Below, one piece after another: positions 39,612-52,148 of a stretch of DNA of 64,000 nucleotides. Location of the stretch: positions 62,001-126,000 of the forward strand of contig NW_002476433.1 in the NCBI RefSeq assembly GCF_000189635.1. Direction: 5' to 3'. The translations under genes and the position numbers were made by a program. The notes beneath the pieces were generated by a model. The model ran no database searches and was not told where the DNA came from. It saw only the letters and a program-made list of their open reading frames with translations. Each line of letters starts with the position of its first letter. Positions within the stretch are counted from its first letter, which is position 1. This stretch comes from Tetrahymena thermophila SB210 (taxonomy: Eukaryota > Ciliophora > Oligohymenophorea > Hymenostomatida > Tetrahymenidae).

Positions 39612-40897
39612 ATGTACAATCAGAATATCAATAATGTTTAAAATGGAGTTTAAAATTGTGATTTAAGTTGCTCAAATTCTTAAATGTATTAGTAAGAGCT
39701 TTTAAATCATTAGTTTAACTAAATTGCGACACCAACCATGTATGACTAAAATGTAAATTATAAATTTAAAGCATTGAAGTAAAAGTCTACTTGCTATTTG
39801 TTTATCTTAAAGCATTCAATTCTAAAATAATTTAAATCTAAAATGTACATTTAATTACAAAATGAAATTTAATTCTGTTTTATTTTTATAAGACAAATAG
39901 AATTTAAAATGGTGTGAATTGTTATAATATGTAAAATAATTAAGTGCTGAATAATTAAAATTAAAACTAAGATAATTATGTAAAATAACATCTTAACAAT
40001 GGATAGAAAAAACTTAATACTCATGATTTAGAAATGGCTTGTGGCGGAATTAATTTTTAGTAAACAGCATATTAAGATCCAAGCATGTATTATTCTAATC
40101 CCAATAAAAAGAGGACGGCTTAGAGATATGTTCCTTCTTCTAAACCAAATACATTTGCTAATAATGTAAGCAAATAATCTAACATGCATATTTATTGGTT
40201 TAGCGAGACTCCTGGTTATCACACAAAAAAATGTTGTTATTTATTTTATGCAGATGACTGCTTTTTAAAATGGATAGCTGATCTATTTTTTCATGTATTT
40301 TTCTTTCCTTTTAAAGTCATGGGTATTTTAATTTCTTGCATTACTCGAATTTGCTGTAAGGGAAATAATTGTTTAATGTAGCTTGTAACTTTAATAGAAG
40401 AAATTGCCTATTCCCCAGTTTCTTGTTTTGGTTCATGGGTAAACCAGTGCTGGTATTCTACGAAAATGTTTTGTTGTAATGGAGGGAGTATAAGATATTT
40501 AAGTAATACAGATGGATTTGATAATTGTTGTTAAATATGCTGTTTAAGTTCTGGATAATGTGTCAAATCTTGTTGTTCGTTTACTATTGATTGTAAGTGT
40601 TGTAAAGCTTTAGATTGTGGTAAATTATGCACTAATGAAGAAGGAGAATGCTGTTGCTCTTATGGATGTCTAAAATGCGGTGATTGTATGCAAAATTTAT
40701 TGATTCCTTAAGGATTGTGCGAAGACTGCTTTAAATATATATAGGGTATTAGCTGTGATTTTATAAATTCTTAGTGTATTGAAAATATTTGTTGCTGTTG
40801 TATTAAAGTTAGGGAAATAGCCTCTGGAGAAGCAATAGCAATTATAACAAAATGTTGCTGTTGTGTCATATAAACCTTAGGATCTTTCAAATTTTGA
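39612..40897 (+). CDS. Cys-rich putative membrane protein, 2 exons (381 aa)
   Basis: Exons 39612-39752 and 39893-40897 with a 140-nt phase-0 intron; 382 codons ending in TGA. The N-terminal 130 residues are Asn/Gln-rich with a repeated motif (NGVQNCD in exon 1, NGVNCYN in exon 2). A hydrophobic stretch WIADLFFHVFFFPFKVMGILI is the only likely membrane or hairpin segment. The C-terminal half is extremely Cys-rich, with repeated CC, CCC and CxC patterns such as CKCCKALDCGKLC and CLKCGDCM. This could bind metal or be heavily palmitoylated; both are guesses. No known family was recognised. The gene stands between the two subfamilies of the tandem array and shows no similarity to them. There is no sign of damage. 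Confidence 0.8.
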
Positions 40898-43001
40898 ATA
40901 TATACTTCCTATATTTATTATTATAAATATCAAATAAATAAAGAATATAATAATTATATTATTTTTGGATGCGATGATTGTAATTAAAATTTATTTAATT
41001 AAAATTAAATCTAGCACAAAATATCTGATTTTAGTAAATAAAATATAAATCTATTTTAATTTAAATAGATATTTTATTCGTTTGATATTTATTTATATAA
41101 CTCTAAATTAAAATAGCATAGAATAATTCTATTTTTATTTAATAAGTTTTATTTAATTTTAATAATCAAAAATAATAAAGCAATATTTAATTGCAATAAG
41201 TAACATTTTTTTTTATATATTACGTAAAACTATAAATGAATAGAGTAATGATCTTGTTTTGAGTTTAAATATTTTTTGCTATTTTTAAATAGTTGAATTT
41301 TTATCAAATTTACATCATTTTACTTAATATATACATTATTTTATTAGTAAAAAATATTAAAACTCTATCATTTATAATCGAAAGTTATGACTTAAGGAAT
41401 TTATTAAAAGTTAATATAAAGGAATATTTATTTAATTAAATATTGATTAAAATATTTATCAATCGTTCATGTAAATTTGAAAAAAATAATGCAGAAAATT
41501 CATAAGATCAAAAATAAAATTTTAAATTAACATTTTTAAATATATCAATCAATGCATAAACATTTTACATTATAAAAAATTTATTATTTGAAAACGAAAA
41601 AATAAATATTTTAAAAATAATTTAGGGGGATTTAGATTTCAGAGACTGTATGAGAGGTCGAATGTAGATATATGAGACTAAATTATTTTTGAATTTTTTA
41701 TATAAAATTTAGGATTTGCCTGCCTCCCTTCTCTTCTAAAACTCGATTGGTTTTTTAACTTTGAATAATTTATTGATTTTTTCGTTATAGAAGAATTTGA
41801 GTAAATAACTATTTTTTAAATTGACACTTGCATAATGACTTTATATTTAACAGTCATTCTTTATGTTGTATTAATTTTCTTGAATGTGGATAATGAATTG
41901 TTTTTTTAATTTAAATTCAGTCATACTTTACAGAAATAAAATAATTATACTCTTTATTTTATATAATAAAAAGCGAAAATGAAAAATACTAAGTTGTAAT
42001 TATTTCAACTTTAACACAAATAAAAAATAAGTATATATATTAAATATATAGAGATTTTGAAAGATATTGATATATCACACAAAATATATTACATTTATTT
42101 TAACTTAATTAATGTATTGACAACAATAAAAAATAAACAAAAATTATTAATAAAGGGATAGATTCTACATTTAAATAAATCTCTTAGTAATATATTGAAT
42201 AAATAAATAAAAGATCTGATTTTTATTAATTTATAATATTATAAGATAGTAAAGTATTTTTTATTTATTTTAATTAGAATTAATTTAAAATAATTAATTT
42301 AATTTCAATTTACATAAAATTTATATTAAGAAATTAATACAATTTTGCTTAACCACAAAACTATCAATAAAAGCTTTTATTAATTATCTTTTTAATTTTT
42401 TCAGTTTTTAAAAATTAAACCTTTTATGAAATAATTTTTTATTTTATTTGTTTAATTAATTAATTTCAATTTTTATTCAATCATTGAAGATGCTAATGCA
42501 TTTAAGGAGTTTTAATATGATTTTACAACCATCCGAAATTTAAATATCAAGTAATGTAGATTATTTATTCGTTATGATTTTTTATATTAAATAGGTGAAA
42601 TCTAAATTAGCTTAATGCAATACAATTATGATTCAAGCTTTGAATTTCTAATTTAATCAAATTTTTCTTTTTCGCAAATCCTCCTAAAAATGATAAATAA
42701 ATGATATTTAAATTTGATTATCTTTTATTAGAAATTTTAATAATTTGTGATAAAAATGCTCTTAAACATAATTCAATCTTATTAAAGTTTTGGTTTATCA
42801 ATATAGTATGCATCAAGAATTAAAGTTTAATTTAATTTATTTATTTAGTGGCAATTATTTTTATTAATTAGTTCCTATTGTAAGAACAAATATTTATAAA
42901 ACAAGATTAATAAAAAATAAAAATACTTTAAGGAGAATTGTAAAACCAAATAGATATTTAATAAAATAAAGCAAGGTTGGTAAGCGTTTAAACTACTAAA
43001 T
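40898..43001. other. AT-rich spacer with a small GC-richer patch
   Basis: Mostly featureless AT-rich DNA. The patch near 41620-41760 is less AT-rich and contains the small candidate ORF listed separately. From about 42418 the sequence is the 5' flank of unit B1. Confidence 0.5.
41639..41857 (-). CDS. Candidate small ORF (72 aa), doubtful
   Basis: ATG 41857 to TGA 41639-41641, 73 codons with TAA/TAG as Gln. It coincides with a GC-richer patch, and the middle of the product (SSFRREGRQANPKFYIKN) looks protein-like. However, another minus-strand frame over the same stretch is open too, so this may be chance. No family was recognised and no intron is required. An alternative explanation is an uncharacterised RNA gene. 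Confidence 0.25.
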
Positions 43002-45590
43002 ATGATGAAAAAGATTGATATTTTTGGAAGTGAAATGCTCTTGAGATTTAACGGATCCTCTTCATTTCACACTAATTTTGGCTCATTTATAACAATAATG
43101 ATTGTGGGATTTATTTCATTTCGTTTATTTTTTATTGTATTAGATGTTTTTCAAAGGAATAATCCTTAGGTTATCTACAATGAAAGATAAGTAGACGATC
43201 CTGCTCCTTTTCAAGCTTCTAGTAAAACATTTCCTATTGCTTTTGGTATGGAACATCCGGTAACTAATAATTACTATATTGATGAGAGTATTTATACTAT
43301 TACCGCTTAGTGGAGATAAAAGTTTTTAGTCTACAACGAAACTACAAAATAGCATGTAACAATTTGGAATATAACTAATATTTAATTATAAAAATGCTCA
43401 ATAGAAAATTTCTAAAATCTTGATAACTAACACTACTATACATAACTAAACTATACAAGTATGTACTGTTTACCTACAGATTACTAATATATAATTTAAG
43501 GGGATTTTCCTTCTTTAGAATACTCACTCATTTAATTGACTATTTAATAATGCTCATAAAACTGTAAACCAAAAAGTGATTTAGACTTTTATTTATAAAA
43601 GGCAAATTTTGGATTATAGCTTTCTGATTCTTATGTAGATCCAACAATTAAGAATAATCCCTTTAAGATATACTCTAGGGATATGTTTTGGCGAACAAGT
43701 ACTTAGATACCTAAGGATGTAACTTTGTATATTAGGAATAATTATGTTTATAGTGATTTCGGGTGGTTTTTTTCAGATATCACTACGTAATCGTTTCCTG
43801 CTTATAGTTACTACGAAGTTAGTGTAAATTAATTATTTTTAAACTAATTTTGTATTTTTTTTTAATCAATTAAAATTTACGTTCATGAATAAAAAAAATT
43901 TTTTAAATAGGATTATCCACCAAATTCATAAAAGTACTTCTTGAGTATACTTTTTAGATTCGAAAAGCAAAAAGAAGGAGTGTACAAAAGGACATATAAA
44001 AACTTCAATAGCATAATGTCAGAAATTGGAGGTTTTACTCAGAGTCTCCTTGCTATTGGATATTTATTTTGCAAAAAATTTTCATAAATAAAATTAAATT
44101 TAAAGTTGATAAATGAGGCATTTAAATATGAAGAAGATGAAAAAAAGAACGAAGAAAAATTGTGTAATAATAAATAAGAAACATAATAAAGAGTAAAAAC
44201 TTCAAGTTTTCAGCCAAACAAATTTAAAAATAAATTAGACTAAAAATATTCTACTCAAGAGATTGAACAAACGTAAAATGTTTTAAGAAAAAGAAACTTT
44301 TTAGATAGAAAAGAAAGTGTGGATGTGAAGTAGAATTAAAATGAGATGATTCTAAATAGTCCGTTTTAGTCAGATAAAAATATATTAAGTAATATATAAT
44401 TATCTTAATTAATGTAAGTAAACCCCGATCAAAAAAACCCAAAAAGAAGAAATGAAGCTTTACATTTTAATTAATAGAATTAAGATTAATATTAAGAGTA
44501 ATAATAAAAATACAAATAGATTAACATTCAAAACTTACTTAGTGGGATTGATGAATCTGATTTTATTAAAAGTAACGAACCAAAATTTGATCAGCTTGAA
44601 AGGAATTACTATTAATAATAAAAAACCAAAGAAACTGAATTCAAATAACTCATGGACAAACATACAAAGACTATGAAAATAAGTGCTTGGGAATATTTTA
44701 AATCATTTATTTTTCCTTCAAGTGAGTATAAAAGAAAGAAAAAAATAATTTAGTACAGCGTTGATAAGTTATACTATAATTTAGACATATTTAATATCTT
44801 AAAGAAATTTATAGAGGTAGAAAAGTTAAAAAGATTACTTTTAGATCAAGATTAATAAAAACTATTTGATTATTTGCCTAAACCTACAATTTAACAGGAT
44901 TTAGTGTTGAAATAAGAAATCAAAGAAAGTTGGGATTAGAAAAACAAAGAAATAGATTTACTCTATCAAGATAATCGATCAGATTTACAAAAAGCCAATG
45001 ACGCTTTTTAGGCATACTAAAAAATAATCAAAAAATCTAATTGCACCAAATTAGATTAAAAATTAATTGATTTACTTGATCCTAATTTATTAAAAATATT
45101 TTAGGATGCTACTGATTAAAAGTAGCTCAATTCATTAGGCAAACATAACTTGTAAAGTTATAAATTAAATACTTACGAAAAATTTTTATATTAAACAGAT
45201 AATAAATAAACTTTAAGTGATAATTAAAATAATTTTAAATTATTCAAATAGCGTTTATAAGAAGCAAATCATCTAGAATAGATTTCGTTAAACTAGTCAG
45301 ATATAAGTATTCAAGAAGAATTTGTAAAAGTTGAATTTAAAGATAAACCTAATTAGCCAGCTTAATTAAAAAGTATTGTAAATAGTGAAATTAAATCTTA
45401 ATAATCATCTATGTTCACTCAAAATTTATAAATAAAATGTGATTAATAACATACTCCTAATTTATTTAAAAGTAATTAAAACTAATTAGGTTCTTTATGA
45501 GTATGCTTTCCTAAAAATTTATCTTAATATTTTTTGTATGTATTGTATGAGCCAATAAAAATAAACTTTTTTTGAGAATATTTTTTTTAA
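42418..45590 (+). repeat. Tandem array unit B1
   Basis: First unit of the second subfamily. About 580 nt of 5' flank, the gene and about 90 nt of 3' flank align by eye with unit B2. Edges are approximate. Confidence 0.8.
43002..45500 (+). CDS. Two-transmembrane ectodomain protein, array copy B1 (803 aa)
   Basis: Exons 43002-43823 and 43911-45500 with an 87-nt phase-0 intron; 804 codons ending in TGA. Same architecture as the A copies: MMKKIDIFGSEMLLRFNG, TM1, ectodomain with NERQVDDPAPF, Cys pairs and RNNYVYSDFGWFFSD, TM2 in exon 2 (EIGGFTQSLLAIGYLFC), then a long Gln/Asn/Lys-rich tail. Exon 1 is again exactly 822 nt, yet the sequence differs from the A group at many positions, and the tail aligns with A copies only in blocks such as AWEYFKSF (STWEYFKSF in A) and the following DKLYYNLDIFNILKK. 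This marks a separate, older subfamily. A short N-terminal MMKK change replaces MVTR. Intact; function unknown. Confidence 0.85.
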
Positions 45591-46169
45591 TAAAAATAAA
45601 AATTAAAATTTTTATGAAATTATTTTTTATTTTATTTTATTTATTTAAAAAATTTCAATTTTTGTTTAATTGTTTCTGATGTTAATGCTTTTTAGGAATT
45701 TCAATATTATTTTACAACCATCCTAAATTTAAAATACCTAGTAATGTAGATGATTTTTTGTGATAATTTTTTAGTATTAAAAAGTTGAAATTCAAATTAA
45801 CTTAATGGAATACAATTATGATTCAAGATTTAATTATTAATTTTATCAAATGTTCCTTTTCCAAAATTCTTCCTAAAAATGTTTAAGTAAATAATATTTA
45901 AATTTGATAGTTTTTTAACTAGAAATTTTAATAATTAGTGGTAAAAATGCCTTTAAATATTATTCCAACTGTTTAAAGTTTTAGTTTATCAATTTAGTAT
46001 CTGCATCTAGAATTTAAGTTTAATTTTATTTATTTATTAAGTGGTGATTATGAACAAACATTTATAAAACAACATTTAAAAAAAAATAAAGTACTTTAAG
46101 TAGAATTATAAGACCAGATTAATATTTAATAAAATATAGTTAGGTTGGTAGGCGTTTAAACTACTAAAT
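45501..46169. other. Spacer between B1 and B2 genes
   Basis: Consists of the B1 3' flank followed directly by the B2 5' flank; no other gene is present. Confidence 0.7.
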
Positions 46170-48760
46170 ATGATGAAAAAGATTGATATTTTTGGAAGTG
46201 AAATGCTCTTGAGATTTAACAAATCCTCTTCATTTCACACTAACTTTGGCTCATTTATAACAATAATGATTGTGGGATTTATTTCATTTCGTTTATTTTT
46301 TATTGTATTAGATGTTTTTCAAAGAAATAATCCTTAGGTTATCTACAATGAAAGATAAGTAGACAATCCTGCTCCTTTTTAAGCTTCCAGTAAAACATTT
46401 CCTTTTGCTTTTGGTATGGAAGATCCGGTAACTAATAATTACTATATTGATGAAAGTATTTATACAATTACCGCTTAGTGGAAATAAAAGTTTTTAGTCT
46501 ACAACGAAACTACAAAACAATATGTAACAATCTGGAATATAACTAATATTTAATTATAAAAATGCTCAATAGAAAACTTCTAAAATCTTGATAACTAGCA
46601 CTACTATACACAACTAAACTATACAAGTATGTACTGTTTACCTCCTGATTACTAATATACAATTTAAGGGGATTTTCCTTCATTAGAATACTCACTCATT
46701 TTATTGACTATTTAATAATGCTCACAAAACTGTAAACCAAAAAGTGATTTAGACTTTTACTTGTAAAAGGCAAATTTTGGACTATAGCTATCTGACTCTT
46801 ATGTAGATCCAACAATTAAGAATAATCCCTTTAAGATATACTCTAGGGATATGTTTTGGCGCACAAGTACGTCATTACCTAAGGATGTAACTTTATACAT
46901 TAGGAATAATTATGTTTATAGTGATTTTGGGTGGTTTTTTTCAGATATCACTACTTAATCGTTTCCTGCTTATAGTTACTATGAGGTTAGCGTAAATTAA
47001 TTATTTTTTAACTAATTTTGTATTTAATTTACATTCATGAATAAAATTTAAAATATAGGATTATCCACCAAATTCATAAAAGTACTTCTTGAGTATACTT
47101 TTTAGATTCGAAAAGCAAAAAGAAGGAGTGTACAAAAGGACATATAAAAATTTCAATAGCATAATGTCAGAAATTGGTGGTTTTACTCAGAGTCTCCTCG
47201 CTATTGGATATTTATTTTGCAAAAAATATTCATAAATAAAATTAAATTTAAAGTTGATAAATGAGGCATTTAAATATGAAGAAGATGAAAAAAATAACAA
47301 AGAAAAATTGTGTAATAATAAGTAAGAAAAATAATAAAGATTAAAAACTTTGAGTTTTCAGCCAAATAAACTTAAAAATGAATTAGACTTTAAAAATAGT
47401 AATCTAGAGATTGAACAATCGTAAAATATTTTAAGAAAAAGAAACTTTTTAGATAGAAAAGAAAGCATGGATGTGAAGTAGAATTAAAATGAGACGATTC
47501 AAAATAGTCCATTTTAGTTAGAAAAGAATATACTAAGTAGTAACTAGTTATTTTAATTAACGTAAGTAAAACCTGATCAAATAAACCCAAGATCAACGAA
47601 TGATGCTTTACATTTAAATTAATAGGTTTCAGAATCATTTTAAGAGTAGTAACAAAAACATAAATAGATTAAAATTCAAAATAAACTTGGTGGAGTTGAT
47701 GAATCTGATTATATTAAAAATAACGAACCAAATATTGATCAATCTTAAAAGAATTACTATTAATAATAGAAAACCAAGGAAACTGAATTCAAATAGCTTA
47801 TTGATAAACATACAAAGAGTATGAAATTAAGCACTTGGGAATATTTTAAATCATTTATTTTTCCCACAAGAGAATATAAAAGAAAAAAAAAAATAATTTA
47901 GTACAGTGTTGATAAGTTATACTATAATTTAGACATATTTAATATTTTAAAGAAATTTGTAGAGGTAGAAAAGTTAAAAAGATTACTTTTAGACCAAGAT
48001 TAATAAAAACTATTTGATTATTTGCCTAAACCTACAATTTAACAGGATTTAGTGTTGAAATAAGAAATCAAAGAAAGTTGGGATTAGAAAAGCAAAGAAA
48101 TAGATTTACTCTATCAAGATAATCGATCAGATTTACAAAAAGCCAATGACGCTTTTTAGGCATACTAAAAAATAATAAAAAAATCTAATTGCACCAAATT
48201 AGATTAAAAATTAATTGATTTAATTGATCCTAATTTATTAAAAATATTTAAGGAAGCTAGTGATTAAAAGCAGCTCTATTCATTAGGCAAACATAACTTA
48301 CAAAACAGTAAATTAAGTAATGCTTACGAAAAATATTTCTATTAAACAGATTGCAAATCTACTTAAAGTTATAATTAAAATAACTCAGAAAATAAAAATA
48401 AAATGTTTAAATTATTCAAATAACGTATATAAGAAGAAAATCCTCTAGAATAGATTTCGTTAAACTAGTCAGATATAAGTATTCAAGAAGAATTTGTTAA
48501 AGTAGAATTTAAAGATAGACCTAATTCCCCAATTTAGCTAAATAGTATTACAAATAGTGAAGTTAAATCTTAATCACCTAATACGTTTTCTCAAAATTAA
48601 AAAATTAAATATGATTAATAGCATACTCCTAAATTATTTAAAAGTAAGTAAAACTAATTAGGATCTTTATGAGTATGCTTCTGTAAGAAGTTATCTTAAT
48701 ATTTTTTATATTTATAGTATGAGTCAATAAAAATAAACCTTTTTATGAGATTATTCTTGA
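45600..48760 (+). repeat. Tandem array unit B2
   Basis: Second copy of unit B, abutting B1 with no spacer of note. Edges are approximate. Confidence 0.8.
46170..48672 (+). CDS. Two-transmembrane ectodomain protein, array copy B2 (811 aa)
   Basis: Exons 46170-46991 and 47059-48672 with a 67-nt phase-0 intron; 812 codons ending in TGA. Nearly identical to copy B1 through exon 1 (822 nt again), including the MMKKIDIFGSEMLLRFN start and the ectodomain Cys residues. Exon 2 is 24 nt longer, from in-frame insertions in the Gln/Asn-rich tail. The two genes are a recent tandem duplicate. No stop or frameshift is visible, so both appear functional. Nothing in the sequence distinguishes their regulation, because the 5' flanks are also duplicated. 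Confidence 0.85.
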
Positions 48761-49007
48761 ATATTTTTAAAATTAAAAAACTTCTTATAAAATTAAAACA
48801 TAACTACTTTTTGATATAATTATTAATACCTCAATTCATCTAATATATTAAATAAAAATCCAAAGATTTTTTATAAATACTAACATTTTTAATTTATTTT
48901 TTAAATTTATAAATAGCAGAAATATAAAAACAGAATAATTATTTTTTACAATAAACTTTTTATTTTACTAGTAAAAGAATATCTATTTTTTTAAATTTCT
49001 TACAAAT
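48673..49007. other. Convergent 3' flanks
   Basis: AT-rich stretch of 335 nt between the end of array copy B2 (+) and the end of the redox-protein gene (-). Nothing else was recognised. Confidence 0.65.
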
Positions 49008-52000
49008 TCATACATAAAATAATTTTTGGCTAAGATTTGGAGTAGATCTAAGAGCTTCTGATATAGCGTAAGTTAAATCATAAGACCCTGATACATAAAT
49101 TCTTTCTACATCTTTTAAAACAGTTGATTAAATTTGATTGATCAAATTCTTATCAAAATAATTTTCATAAACTGTGTATTAGCCTTTGAAGTTTTGATAT
49201 TATTGAGTATCTTTGATTTTTAGAGTTAAATGGAAATTTTGAATTCCTAGTAGCTCTTCTGATTTTAATATATCTTATACTATTTCATGTCCATAAAAAT
49301 AATTTAAGTTTTCAAAAGAGCTGTATAAATAAATATTAGTGTTCAGCAAATAACTAAAATCTTCTTCTGATTACTCAAACAAATTTAAAAATTATTATTA
49401 TTTATTGAGCTTTTTTGCATACAAATAGGCATTTTTTTGTAAATAATAATTAAGTAAATCTAGAAAAGGTAAGATGCCAGTACCATTAGCTATTATAGCT
49501 ATATTTCCATTAAATTAATCTGACATTTCTAACCCAACACCAAGAGGTCCTTCTATTTTATAAATATGATCTTAATTTTCATGAATATATTTACTAAAAG
49601 CTCCTTTTGAGTTATATTTTTTAATAATAAATGGTAATTTGTCATCAAAGCGTTAAACTTTAAACTAAACATTCAAGTTTTTATTATTTAAGAATTGAGA
49701 AATTTATTTTCTTTTCTTTTAATTATACTCTGTCATGCAAAGTACAGTAGTGTATAGTCTATTTTTAGAATTTTTATTTTGCTTTTTATATATTGAGAAA
49801 TGTAGACCTAGCCAAGATAACCCTTTCATAGTATTTCTGATCGTACAGCTGCTATTTTGGAAATAAATTAAGGACTTGTCTTTTTTGATTATTTAGAAAT
49901 TATAATTATCATGTATGAGTGGGGTAACTTTCTCTTCTTAACTTATACTGAAAATATTTTATGTTTCTTTATTATCTTTAGCATATATTTTTTCATGTAT
50001 ATCATCCATTTCTTCACTTTATTATTTTATCAACTCATAATTTTTATTTTCATTCTCTATCTCAAAGGTATTCTAAGAAAACTAGAATATGTTTCTTTCA
50101 TTGTAATCAATTGTTCCAATATATTTTTCTTTTAAAAATAATATTGAGCTTATTGGATGAGTATAAGGTTTATTTATTTTATCCACTGAATTTTATATTC
50201 CTAGTTAAATAAATGTATAAGGTTTTCAATTATTTTAAAAAAATTAATAATTAACATATTTAAAAAATAAAATATCTTTACTAAATATAAAATTACAAAA
50301 AAAATTATTGTTTTATTTAAATAATCTTTTTTAACACTAAATTTATATGTTTAATTTGTTAATAATAAAATTTACCTTCAATATGTTGTTAGCCATTTAA
50401 ATATCTTTAAACCTCTTAGCCATTTACTAATTTTAACATATAGTTACCTCCAGGATGCATAAACCCAGTAAGGTCATATACCTTTTGTCCAATAATGCAA
50501 TAATTAAGATTTGGAAATTATTATTCAATTTCATATATGGTATATTGTTTATTTATAAGTGACATCAACAAGCTTTTATCTGATTAAGATAAGTTATTTT
50601 TTTGTATTCTTGCTTTTTTCATCAAATATGTAAAATTTTGATATATTATCTTTTAAATATAGCCTTTTCTATAAAGGCTCTCAATCATGATCCATAAAAT
50701 CCATATCAAAGTAAAGTCTCTATATTGAATATTGAAAAATATTTAAATTAAATGAAATAAAACTTTATAAAAATACTGTAGAGAATCTTTCATTGATGAG
50801 TAGCGAGATTTATTTGAGTTTTTTAGAATTGTAGAAGCCCATTTACCAGTAAAAATAGCAATTTTACCTAAAATATAAAGACTATATCCTAAATATTTAT
50901 GTATTTATTTTATTCTTGGAATGAGCAACTTAACCTTTTCATTCTCAATGTCTTTTTTCAAAAAGTAGCCTATATTAATTTATAGTAAAAAATTTAATTA
51001 TTAGTTTAAATATTATTTAACTTTTTACCTGATAGATGTTGTACTATCACGATAGCTAGAAACAGAGTTCCTAAAATGAAATGGAGAAAAATGTCCAAAT
51101 AAGATATATTATATATTCTGGGTAAATTATAGAAGATAAGGAGAAATTCTATAATCACAGTAAACAAATTTAATATAAAAAATAATGAGGAGTGGAGTGT
51201 TATATAATATTTCCATCCTTTTAGATATCTAATTGAAATGATGCAGAAATCAGCTAAATATCCCCATCCATAAGTGAGCCAAGTAGTATGCAATTTATAT
51301 ATAATATTTATTACTATGACTTCATCGTTCTTATTTACAGCAAAACCTATAAATTTTACAAAATTAATAATTTGACTTCTTTTGATTATTCAAGTAGCAA
51401 TAGATTTAACAAAAATAACCTTCAAAGAGTATATTTTAAAATAATTTTGTCATAAATCAGAAATAAAAATATAATATTATAAAAATAAAATGTTATATTT
51501 TCAACTCATTTAATTGTTTTATAATAATTTTTATATTTTGGTTTGCTTTTTATGTGCTTGTGTTAGAATGAAGGCTATTTTTTAAGATAAATTAGTTAAT
51601 ATATTACCTGGTTCAAGAGGTATGATATATCTACCTTTTCTTCTGCCATGAAATTGCATAGTTTGTGTAGGGCCATATGCAATACTGATATAGTTTTTAT
51701 CATTTTCGTAAAAATCTACTTCAACTAAAATATATTTTGATTGCAAATCTTCGTAATATCCTATTAAGTTTAATGATGTTATTTCTTTAGGCTAAGGGAA
51801 AGAATAATCCTAAGAGTATGCTTCATATATATCGATATATCCTCCTATAAATTATATTATTATCATGTGGCTCTTGTGCATAAGATAATTAAAACCCATT
51901 CCAAACCAATTAGTTTCATTTAGAGGTTATTAAAATAATATTTTAATTCTTCCTGGATTATTACTACTAAACTCATACTAAATAAAATAACCCTCTCTTT

Positions 52001-52148
52001 CTATGCTTGATAAATCTATTGAATTAATAGGAAATTACAATAGCTCTATAGAATCCTTCATCGTTAATGGATTAATTGTAATCTAGTATGAATTTTTTAA
52101 GAGGATGAGAACTACTATTAAAGTAAAATAATTGTATATTTTGCCCAT
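49008..52148 (-). CDS. DOMON / cytochrome b561 / cytochrome b5 / FAD-NAD oxidoreductase fusion, 4 exons (881 aa)
   Basis: Exons 52148-51608, 51346-51029, 50969-50376 and 50200-49008; introns of 261, 59 and 175 nt, all phase 1; 882 codons. A signal peptide (MGKIYNYFTLIVVLILLKNS) leads into a DOMON-like beta domain (about 25-180). Hydrophobic helices with evenly placed His (LHTTW, LHSSLF, FLHFILG, VQHLSG, IHKYLGYS; about 190-320) match a cytochrome b561 core. A cytochrome b5 fold follows, with HPGG at 458-461 and a later His in NGQQHIEG. The C-terminal 350 residues resemble ferredoxin-reductase-type domains, with GPLGVGLEMS, ANGTGILPFLDLL and VSGSYDLTYAISEAL as nucleotide-binding signatures. 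Inferred role: move electrons from cytosolic NAD(P)H through flavin and hemes across a membrane to an outside heme or metal acceptor. The flavin-binding RxY(T/S) motif is not clearly seen. Confidence 0.87.

Noticed and set aside
51006-51293. 95-codon minus-strand ORF as an independent gene
   Set aside because: It is exon 2 of the four-exon redox protein; phase and His pattern link it to the flanking exons.
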